This document shows, in pieces, positions 6,265 to 11,397 of a stretch of DNA of 11,811 nucleotides. The DNA comes from Gammaproteobacteria bacterium (GTDB lineage Bacteria > Pseudomonadota > Gammaproteobacteria > DAOWEP01). The notes under the pieces were generated by a model. That model was not told the origin of the DNA. It made no database searches and was given only the letters and a program-made list of their open reading frames with translations. Where the stretch lies: NCBI GenBank assembly GCA_030638455.1, contig DAOWEP010000208.1, positions 1 through 11,811 of the forward strand, given 5' to 3'. Position 1 is the stretch's first letter, and every line of letters begins with the position of its first letter. The position numbers and the translations under genes are program-made.

Positions 6265-7110
6265 TTACTTATAGAGTTCCTGTATGCCGGAGATATCACC
6301 AGCATTTAGATCACGCTTCTTGGTCTCGCCATTTGCCGCATATGCATACATAGTCTCATCAATACACGTGCTGTCTGGGTGACCCATGCCGGCAGCATGT
6401 CCTACTTCGTGTGCTGCGATACCCGCTATATCCATGATGCCTGTATTTATGCCGGCATCTCCGAAGGTGAATGCCTCATTATAAATCTGGTCCCACTCAA
6501 CCAGTCTACGGTTTCTTGGTGGGCCACCAAAAATTCCCCAGGTAACTGTGACAGCAATGATATTGTTGCTATCGATTGAAGGGTCATTGATGTCCGCGAA
6601 ATAGACCTCATTCTTATCATCCAGGGGCGTCGTCAAATCTACACCATCGACAGTGCCTGCGACCTGTCCGCCAAAAATGTTGCCAGTGACCTCGTTATTC
6701 CAGAGACCGGTAGCTGCCGCGATAGCGGTTTCTACTTCACTTTGCGACATACCGCTCAGGTTGGTACTGTCCACGATGTAATTTTCAACTGTCTTCCACT
6801 TGGCGCCGTTACTGATGAATGCATAACAGGTGGAGCCACCGTTATCTTTCTTACCGCCACCCTTGCCGCCGCCAACGCCATCTGGTTTTGCTGCCTGATC
6901 CTGACGATGAATAAATGCAATACCGCGTACCTGCTCACCATTATGCATTCCGGTACCCAGATCATAGATATCTTTGGCAATCTGTTTGGCGTTGGATGGC
7001 AAACTGAAAGGGCGTTCGGCTTGAGCGGCAGGGACAGATAACAAGCCAGCCAACCCTGCTGCTATAGCGATACGGAACATTGATTCTCTAAAGTGAGATA
7101 ATATTTTCAT
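6265..7110 (-). CDS. Secreted matrixin-like zinc metalloprotease
   Basis: The 281-aa protein is a likely exported peptidase of the metzincin/M10 type. The extended zinc motif HEVGHAAGMGH supplies H234, E235, H238 and H244. About ten residues later DETMYAY holds the probable Met-turn M254. A signal peptide is clear: the hydrophobic segment at 12-29 ends in VPAAQA with cleavage expected before ERP (residue 32). Translation could also begin at M11, but AAGGGA about 8 bp before the ATG at 7110 favours the longer form. A Gly/Lys-rich linker (78-92) separates the N-terminal part from the catalytic region; C95 and C249 could form a disulfide. No haemolysin-type repeats or PEP-CTERM tail are present. 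The neighbouring sorted surface protein could be a partner or substrate; this is inference from position. Confidence 0.85.
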   Translation of the reverse strand: MKILSHFRESMFRIAIAAGLAGLLSVPAAQAERPFSLPSNAKQIAKDIYDLGTGMHNGEQVRGIAFIHRQDQAAKPDGVGGGKGGGKKDNGGSTCYAFISNGAKWKTVENYIVDSTNLSGMSQSEVETAIAAATGLWNNEVTGNIFGGQVAGTVDGVDLTTPLDDKNEVYFADINDPSIDSNNIIAVTVTWGIFGGPPRNRRLVEWDQIYNEAFTFGDAGINTGIMDIAGIAAHEVGHAAGMGHPDSTCIDETMYAYAANGETKKRDLNAGDISGIQELYK

Positions 7111-7420
7111 GGGGCTTCCCTTATTGTTGTTTATGGTTGCTTTCTAAGTACCGGTTAATTTTCAAATAACCATGCAATGTTCATGCCCATATATTTATTA
7201 ACACAGTAATCAGTTAGTTATAAAAATAAGACTTTTTCTTGATTAGATAAGTGTAAAAAATCCTGACACTTTTTGGAAGTATGATCATGGAATTTTTATC
7301 ATCCATTGATAGGTAGGGTAGAAGTACTGTGCAGGTGGTTAGTTTGAATGCCCACCATTGATTCGACAAGACAATCATGAACCTGTAACTTAATAAAAAC
7401 GTAAAAAACAATAACACCCG
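7111..7420. other. Intergenic region between divergent metalloprotease and pgpA genes
   Basis: This AT-rich 310-bp stretch must hold the promoters of both divergent genes. No convincing -35/-10 pair was found. TATAAA near 7220 is preceded by a TTAACA at too short a spacing. Only short inverted repeats are present, such as TATCA/TGATA near 7300 and GGTGG/CCACC at about 7334-7360. The 14 bases before the pgpA ATG have no Shine-Dalgarno. No gene or RNA was recognised. Confidence 0.6.
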
Positions 7421-7906
7421 ATGAAGAAAAATAAACTCCCAACCTCTATTTGGAAAGACCCAATCCAACTACTGGCCTGTGGCCTCGGCACGGGCGCCAT
7501 GCCCTATGCCCCCGGTACATTCGGTACCTTGCTGGCAGTTCCTTTGTACTGGTTTATGCAGCCATTATCGTTGGTCTGGTATGTCGGACTAACCGGTTTG
7601 TTATTTTTGTTGGGTATCTGGCTATGTGATTACACCGCAAACAAACTGGGCGTGCATGACCACGGTGGAATCGTCTGGGATGAAGTGGCCGGTTATCTGA
7701 TTACCATGACCTTTGCACCAGCAGGGTGGGAATGGATGGTGTTGGGGTTTGTATTATTCAGGTTGTTCGATATTGTAAAACCCTGGCCGATTCGCTGGCT
7801 GGACCAGCATGTTTCCGGTGGGTTCGGGATTATGGTGGATGATGTTCTGGCGGGGGTGTATGCGATGCTTGTTTTGTATATGGTTCAGGCTTCCAGTCTT
7901 TTATGA
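7421..7906 (+). CDS. pgpA: Phosphatidylglycerophosphatase A
   Basis: PgpA is an inner-membrane enzyme that dephosphorylates phosphatidylglycerophosphate to phosphatidylglycerol. The 161-aa protein carries the family motifs GTGAMPYAPGTFGTL (23-37), VHDHGGIVWDEVAGY (78-92, with D80 and the WDE triad) and KPWPIRWLDQHVSGGFGIMV (120-139) followed by DDVLAGV. Hydrophobic segments near 38-47, 50-68, 92-115 and 143-157 fit its multi-pass topology. In most relatives it follows thiL directly. Here it is separated from thiL by 1.9 kb of opposite-strand genes and so needs its own promoter. The start at 7421 has no visible Shine-Dalgarno, but the length matches the family. Confidence 0.95.
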   Translation: MKKNKLPTSIWKDPIQLLACGLGTGAMPYAPGTFGTLLAVPLYWFMQPLSLVWYVGLTGLLFLLGIWLCDYTANKLGVHDHGGIVWDEVAGYLITMTFAPAGWEWMVLGFVLFRLFDIVKPWPIRWLDQHVSGGFGIMVDDVLAGVYAMLVLYMVQASSLL

Positions 7907-7924
7907 ATAATCTGAGTATTATTC
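7905..7924. terminator. Possible weak terminator hairpin between convergent pgpA and nuclease-like genes
   Basis: GAATAAT (7905-7911) pairs with ATTATTC (7918-7924) around CTGAGT, overlapping the pgpA stop. It is AT-only except at its base. A T-run begins only about 15 bp later on the + strand. It may act as a weak terminator between the two convergent genes. Confidence 0.3.
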
Positions 7925-7950
7925 GAGTCTCACCCCATTTCTTTTTTTAT

Positions 7951-8892
7951 TTAATCAGGTTTTTTAACTCCCATAGTGAGCTCAACATCCATAGGAACCT
8001 GTGTCATTATTGAATTTATACAAAAATGATTGTCATCGTATTTAGTGACAGGCATTTTTACTGAGATCATCCCTTTTGGTGATTTGTGAGATATTTCAAC
8101 CACCCATGCAAGTACTCCATGTTCATCTTGTTCATAAGATAAAATGGAAGGACTTTCTCTGTATATTTCATTTTTCCACTCAAATTCGCAGTTCAAGCCT
8201 ACTCTGACAAATTTGCCTTTCATATAGAAATAAAGTGGTGGGTCATTATCTATATCAAAAGTAATTGTTCCCTGTCCCGCCACCTCTTCTTCAGGAGGGA
8301 AATAAAAATCTCTACATAGGATAAATAAAGACACAAGTTCTTGTTTATCGAATGACCAGCATTTTTCATCTGAATTTAATTTACCCTTTTTAATAACATC
8401 ATGCCTGATACCTAGACTTTCTAGCTCTGATCTTGAAACACTAGGTTGTAAACTATTAATTCCAACAACCTCAAAATTTCTGTACTGATAATGAAAATTT
8501 AGAAAATTCAATGGGATATTATCAGCATCCAATTCCTTTAAAGTAACTAGTGATATTGTATTTCCTGACCTTGATGCCTCGTCCTTTATACTTTTAGTAA
8601 ATTCATGCCGTGAAACACAGATTAAGTGCTGTGCTCCAACTTCTTCAACTTTCCGTCTCCACCCTCTAAAATCGTTGGCGGATACTTTTGAGCCTCGATC
8701 TTGGACTTCAACGAGAGTTATAGTTTCTCTAGGTTTAACACCAGATTGGATGACAATGTCACATTGAGTAGTAGCACCAGTTGTTGAGTTAATTATTGGC
8801 ATTTCGATATCATGTCGAACCATTGCGCCTGGTGATATTGATTTCTCAATTAATTGGACAAGCCGTTCAAGATCTTTACCATCTTTTGTCAT
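7951..8892 (-). CDS. PD-(D/E)xK nuclease-like protein of unknown role
   Basis: The first 120 of 313 residues look like a restriction-endonuclease-type fold. A helix with E9/E16 (LERLVQLIEKSI) is followed by QCDIVIQ (D45), then TLVEVQDR (E62-V-Q64), a form of the D...ExK core with Gln in the last place. A segment with a basic helix then leads to a strand (QHLICVSRHEF, 88-98). The remaining 190 residues are not recognised. They are mixed alpha/beta and rich in aromatic and acidic residues, and could form a specificity or sensor domain. No methyltransferase or other defence gene is adjacent, so an anti-invader function is only a guess. The gene is visibly AT-richer than the rib operon, which hints at horizontal origin. 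No strong Shine-Dalgarno precedes the ATG at 8892. Confidence 0.6.
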   Translation of the reverse strand: MTKDGKDLERLVQLIEKSISPGAMVRHDIEMPIINSTTGATTQCDIVIQSGVKPRETITLVEVQDRGSKVSANDFRGWRRKVEEVGAQHLICVSRHEFTKSIKDEASRSGNTISLVTLKELDADNIPLNFLNFHYQYRNFEVVGINSLQPSVSRSELESLGIRHDVIKKGKLNSDEKCWSFDKQELVSLFILCRDFYFPPEEEVAGQGTITFDIDNDPPLYFYMKGKFVRVGLNCEFEWKNEIYRESPSILSYEQDEHGVLAWVVEISHKSPKGMISVKMPVTKYDDNHFCINSIMTQVPMDVELTMGVKKPD

Positions 8893-9198
8893 CTACTTGG
8901 AAGCCTCGCTATTAATTACATGCCAAAAATCAAAGAGGTCAGCCTCGATTGATCCCTAGTGCTAATGAAACAGGCAGTTTCCACTCAGCAATTTATAATT
9001 CTATTTAGTTATTCTTGTATTCAACGGGGGCAGATCACGGAAGGTAGTTTGAGTCAGATGTGCTTCAGTTCCCTCTGTTCCTATAGCCCTGTTGATTGTA
9101 GTGATAGTTGTCACCATAACGCTGGCAACTGACCTGCGCAAGGCAAAACGGCATTCGCACCTGTTTTTGGTCTATCCCTTAAGCGCTATCTTTTAACG
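8893..9198. other. Intergenic region containing repeat copy 1
   Basis: This 306-bp stretch holds the first copy of the repeat (9026-9152) and the leader of the minus-strand nuclease-like gene. On the minus strand a modest promoter candidate, TTGAAT about 18 bp before AATTAT, lies just beyond the repeat (about 9000-9024). The remaining sequence shows no ORF or RNA signature. Confidence 0.5.
9026..9152 (+). repeat. Unidentified dispersed repeat, copy 1
   Basis: The first block (9026-9094) matches 10234-10303 with three substitutions and one indel over 70 positions. A variable middle follows (9095-9131), then a 21-bp block (9132-9152) matching 10331-10351 at 19 of 21. The variable part contains a hairpin, AGTTGTCA (9106-9113) with TGGCAACT (9123-9130), with one G-T pair. 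It lies 46 bp past the 3' end of the minus-strand membrane-protein gene. The indel and stop codons argue against coding. Confidence 0.85.
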
Positions 9199-9399
9199 CT
9201 ACTCCTTAAACATGGTGTTCATCAGGATTAAAGCGGTCAGGCCCATAAGAATGGGTATGCATGAAAATATTAACCAAAGCAGTCTAACCGTATCGGCTGG
9301 CAGGAAATAGCCTAGTAAAAATAGAGTAATACCTATCACCAGGGGGATCAGGGGGCACCATCTGCACCCTTTCATACATGCTTGCATCATGTCTTTCAT
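9199..9399 (-). CDS. Small two-helix membrane protein, unknown function
   Basis: This 66-aa protein has a short Cys-containing N-terminus (MKDMMQACMKGCRWCP, with C8, C12 and C15) and two hydrophobic segments, about 16-34 (PLIPLVIGITLFLLGYFLP) and 38-61. Its ATG overlaps the TGA of the upstream gene as ATGA (9396-9399), so the two are translationally coupled and probably act together in the inner membrane. No family was recognised. The cysteines could bind a metal or form disulfides, and the metallochaperone-like gene upstream makes metal handling a reasonable but unproven idea. Repeat copy 1 begins 46 bp after its stop. Confidence 0.65.
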   Translation of the reverse strand: MKDMMQACMKGCRWCPLIPLVIGITLFLLGYFLPADTVRLLWLIFSCIPILMGLTALILMNTMFKE

Positions 9400-9617
9400 T
9401 TAGTGACAGCACCCATCAATTCTTCGATCGGACAAAGATCTGACACAGTGATATATAAACCCATCATTGGGAAAAATGAAGCGATGATGAATATCCAGAT
9501 AGCCAGGATCCGACCAAATTTCTGTAGTCCACCTTCTGCTTTGGTGGAAGCAAACAGTACAAAATAACCGATTACAAACCAGAAAGTGGCGGGCAAGAAA
9601 CTAAAAAAGAAGCACAT
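9396..9617 (-). CDS. Small two-helix membrane protein, unknown function
   Basis: This is a 73-aa hydrophobic protein when started at the ATG at 9617. That start is preceded by GGAGGG with 6-bp spacing, whereas an upstream in-frame ATG at 9632 would place this ribosome-binding site inside the coding region. Two membrane segments are evident (residues 1-24 and about 36-58), joined by a short basic/acidic loop (STKAEGGLQKFGR). The tail carries LCPIEELM. Its last base is shared with the start of the next gene. A weak promoter-like pair (TTGTAG, 16 bp, TATAAG at 9666-9693 on the minus strand) lies upstream, so it may be transcribed alone or from the 10057 gene. The family was not recognised. Confidence 0.65.
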   Translation of the reverse strand: MCFFFSFLPATFWFVIGYFVLFASTKAEGGLQKFGRILAIWIFIIASFFPMMGLYITVSDLCPIEELMGAVTK

Positions 9618-9703
9618 TATCAATCCCTCCATTTACTGAAGTAGTTAATGTGTGTCTATGACATGCTTATAATAAAAGGTGTCACGACTACAAGGATGCA
9701 GGG

Positions 9704-9723
9704 CGATTCCATGGATGGAATCG
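9704..9723. repeat. Palindrome in the spacer between the small-protein genes
   Basis: CGATTCCAT (9704-9712) and ATGGAATCG (9715-9723) are perfect 9-bp arms around GG. The next 57 bp contain GTCT/AGAC arms and the 10-bp palindrome CGAGATCTCG at 9771-9780. The spacer 9618-9814 has no ORF. It could be an operator, an mRNA structure or the remnant of a mobile repeat. Confidence 0.5.
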
Positions 9724-9814
9724 GTAGAGTCGAGTCTGGAACGGAGACCGAGCAATTATCGAACGGCGATCGAGATCTCGTTTAGACACATTTATATTGC
9801 AATAAGGGCCATTA

Positions 9815-10057
9815 TTAAAGACCCGCCATTACTGCATTTTTGTCACATTTCCTGACCTCTGCAAGAACTTCTTGCGAGTTGACGATGTCTGGATTGTATG
9901 CCACCACCACAGCGTGGGGGTGCTCTTTTGTGTTGAAGTGCACGGAAACCACGCCATAATGACCGCGTAGATCTTTCTCGATCTTGGTCTCATCGTCACA
10001 GGAATGTTCTGGATGGAGATGGACTACAACGTCCGCAATGCTGATATCTTTGCTCAT
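9815..10057 (-). CDS. Heavy-metal-associated-domain-like small protein without the CxxC motif
   Basis: The 80-aa protein has the size and beta-alpha-beta-beta-alpha-beta order of a ferredoxin-like metallochaperone (HMA) domain: strand 6-14, helix 20-31, GVVSVHFN (35-42) and HAVVVAYN (48-55) as paired strands, helix 60-70, and a last strand NAVMAGL. The usual metal-binding MxCxxC loop is replaced by HLHPEHSC, with H13, H15, H18 and C20, plus C71 near the end. Metal binding through His/Cys is plausible but unproven; a non-metal role of the same fold is possible. A strong AAAGGAGAT Shine-Dalgarno lies 6 bp before the ATG. It is the first gene after a probable FNR-type promoter and precedes two tiny membrane-protein genes. 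Confidence 0.65.
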   Translation of the reverse strand: MSKDISIADVVVHLHPEHSCDDETKIEKDLRGHYGVVSVHFNTKEHPHAVVVAYNPDIVNSQEVLAEVRKCDKNAVMAGL

Positions 10058-10148
10058 GATGATCTCCTTTTTTCATCTGGTGGAAATAGTCACTCTTTGT
10101 ATGTAAGCGTATTCCTAAGTACGAAAGAAATACGAATTCCTAATAATG

Positions 10149-10193
10149 AATATAATCCCACAAATCAAAATGATGTGCATTGACGCATATCAA
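10149..10193 (-). promoter_or_regulatory. Probable FNR/CRP-family box and -10 element
   Basis: On the minus strand TTGATATGCGTCAA (10193 to 10180) matches the FNR consensus TTGAT-N4-ATCAA at 9 of 10 positions. TATATT (10154-10149) could be the -10, its centre 35 bp downstream of the box centre, close to the class II activator arrangement. There is no TTGACA-like -35, which also suggests activator dependence. The target would be the gene starting at 10057. Confidence 0.5.
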
Positions 10194-10233
10194 AGAATTG
10201 ACATACTTACTACCAGTAAAAGGTTCGATTAAA

Positions 10234-10351
10234 GGGGGTAGATCACGGGAAGGTAGTTTGAGTTAGAAGTGCTTCAGTTCCCTCTGTTCCTATAGCCCTG
10301 TTGTTTGTACCAGCATACGCCCGACAGATTACCTGTGCAAGGCAATACGGC
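10234..10351 (+). repeat. Unidentified dispersed repeat, copy 2
   Basis: This is the direct copy of 9026-9152: block 10234-10303 (66 of 70 aligned positions identical), variable middle of 27 bp, then block 10331-10351. It lies immediately downstream of the minus-strand gene ending at 10378, mirroring the position of copy 1 after the gene ending at 9199. The two copies bracket the metallochaperone-like and membrane-protein genes. Confidence 0.85.
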
Positions 10352-10360
10352 TTTTGTTTA

Positions 10361-10399
10361 GAATTTTGTTGGATGCTTTATCTTTTACAAACAAAATTC
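10361..10399. repeat. 10-bp inverted repeat around the stop codon of the 120-aa gene
   Basis: GAATTTTGTT (10361-10370) and AACAAAATTC (10390-10399) are perfect complements, 19 bp apart, enclosing the stop codon (10378-10380). It could be an mRNA 3' hairpin or a weak terminator. There is no U-rich tail in either direction of the kind a strong terminator shows. Confidence 0.4.
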
Positions 10400-10740
10400 C
10401 AGCCATCGTGAGAAAAGTAGATCGCCAGTTCACCTGGTTTTATTGAAAAAATAGCATCATGGCTCTTACCTTCCTCTATAGCTTCTTTAAATGAAATGCA
10501 TTTTGGTTCGTCTTTAAAATTATAAAACACACCTGGCGTGTCGTATGAGGTTATGTCGTAAAGTGAATCGTTTTGCTCTATATAGTTATGATCTAAATGA
10601 TTAAATAACTTTGATGATTGTTTAAATGTATTATCTGATCGTTCGGATAATAAATATACCCATTGGTCCTTTCGTGTGCTTAGCACAAAAGTTTCTGCAA
10701 AAGACCGCATATGTATTTCTATGTCTAATGCATCATCCAT
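10378..10740 (-). CDS. Hypothetical protein, 120 aa
   Basis: The family is not recognised. The product is soluble and acidic, without signal peptide or membrane segment. It is rich in aromatic residues and Ser/Asp (for example DITSYDTPGVFYNF at 62-75) and ends in a tryptophan-containing strand, HDGWNFVCKR. Predicted alternation of strands and short helices suggests a small alpha/beta protein, comparable in look to immunity or anti-phage accessory proteins, but nothing specific supports that. The gene is AT-rich and lacks a clear Shine-Dalgarno before the ATG at 10740. It stands between the SRPBCC gene (50 bp upstream) and repeat copy 2, and could be transcribed with the former. The open frame is free of strong overlapping alternatives. 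Confidence 0.55.
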   Translation of the reverse strand: MDDALDIEIHMRSFAETFVLSTRKDQWVYLLSERSDNTFKQSSKLFNHLDHNYIEQNDSLYDITSYDTPGVFYNFKDEPKCISFKEAIEEGKSHDAIFSIKPGELAIYFSHDGWNFVCKR

Positions 10741-10790
10741 ATTTACTATTCATGGGTAGCCTGGTCATCTAACGTTGGTCGCTTTATAGC

Positions 10791-11219
10791 TTATTTATTG
10801 AATGAAGCAGCTAATTCATTTAAAAGCGCGACATAAATTCCATGACAAAATTCTACCGCGTCTTCCACGTTCGAATCCCACGAAGAGGTCCATTCAACAA
10901 GCGTTCCATTGCCTTCAGTTGCAGGTGATAATTTTACAATGCCATAATAATTAGACACTTCATCCTTAGATACTGGAGAAGGACCATCATCAATAGAATA
11001 TTTCAGCATATGTTTATCTTGATCTATTTCCACCAGGGTTTCATGAAATGCGTCGTTGAGAATTCTTTTTGCACCTGCCTCACTGCTATCAACGTTCCCT
11101 ACCTTGTCTACTTTAGTGATGACATTAGGCGCCCATGAAAAATCATGGAAGTTATTAAGCCTGGCCCACACGTCTGAAATTGGGGCGTCAACAACTATTG
11201 ATTGGTTGGTCGATGGCAT
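10791..11219 (-). CDS. SRPBCC (START/polyketide-cyclase-like) fold protein
   Basis: The 142-aa protein has the layout of the SRPBCC ligand-pocket family: first strand and helix QSIVVDAPISDVWARLNNFHDFSWAP, a central antiparallel sheet (GAKRILNDAFHETLVEID..., then GNGTLVEWTSSWDS), and the long C-terminal helix VEDAVEFCHGIYVALLNELAASF. Members bind or transform small hydrophobic molecules; the ligand here is unknown. It is cytosolic, with no signal peptide. A GGAG Shine-Dalgarno sits 6-7 bp before the ATG at 11219. It is separated from the upstream Spy-like gene by a strong terminator, so it starts its own transcript, probably continuing into the 120-aa gene. Confidence 0.8.
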   Translation of the reverse strand: MPSTNQSIVVDAPISDVWARLNNFHDFSWAPNVITKVDKVGNVDSSEAGAKRILNDAFHETLVEIDQDKHMLKYSIDDGPSPVSKDEVSNYYGIVKLSPATEGNGTLVEWTSSWDSNVEDAVEFCHGIYVALLNELAASFNK

Positions 11220-11344
11220 AGTAATCTCCTTAATTGTAGGTATTTATGTCTTGATGATTAACTGAGCACATTATTATCATTCGATGATGAGTAATGCAAG
11301 AAACAGAATGTTTTTAGGGTGCTTATTAAGGTTGTGTATTTAGA

Positions 11345-11380
11345 AAACAAAAGGGGCCAGAAACTCTGCCCCTTTTGTTT
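11345..11380 (-). terminator. Strong rho-independent terminator after the Spy-like gene
   Basis: AAACAAAAGGGGC (11345-11357) and GCCCCTTTTGTTT (11368-11380) form a perfect 13-bp stem with a 10-base loop. On the minus strand the descending arm ends in a T-rich tract. It lies 17 bp after the stop codon of the gene at 11398. It is symmetric enough to work in both directions. Confidence 0.9.
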
Positions 11381-11397
11381 GTAATCGATAGGCGATT

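Larger units (their letters stand above)
10058..10377. other. Intergenic region with regulatory box and repeat copy 2
   Basis: This 320-bp gap contains the leader of the metallochaperone-like gene, an FNR-like box at 10180-10193, and repeat copy 2 (10234-10351), which begins 26 bp past the stop of the 120-aa gene. A TTGACA at 10198-10203 on the + strand has no matching -10 or + strand gene. No ORF of note is present. Confidence 0.6.

Noticed and set aside
7264..7280. Sigma-54-like promoter (TGACAC followed by TTTTTGGAA)
   Set aside because: The GC of the -12 element is missing at the required spacing.
9026..9094. Repeat block as a transposase-gene fragment
   Set aside because: Short open frames exist, but the copies differ by a one-base indel and stops, so a conserved coding role is not supported.
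9026..9152. Repeat copy as an attC site
   Set aside because: It lacks GTTRRRY and RYYYAAC cores at its ends and has no long complementary arms; only the layout is cassette-like.
10198..10226. + strand promoter from TTGACA at 10198
   Set aside because: No -10 match at 16-18 bp and no + strand gene downstream.
10767..10776. Integron attC-like end (GTTAGAT on the minus strand)
   Set aside because: Only about 20 bp separate it from the upstream gene's stop, leaving no room for an attC hairpin or partner core site.
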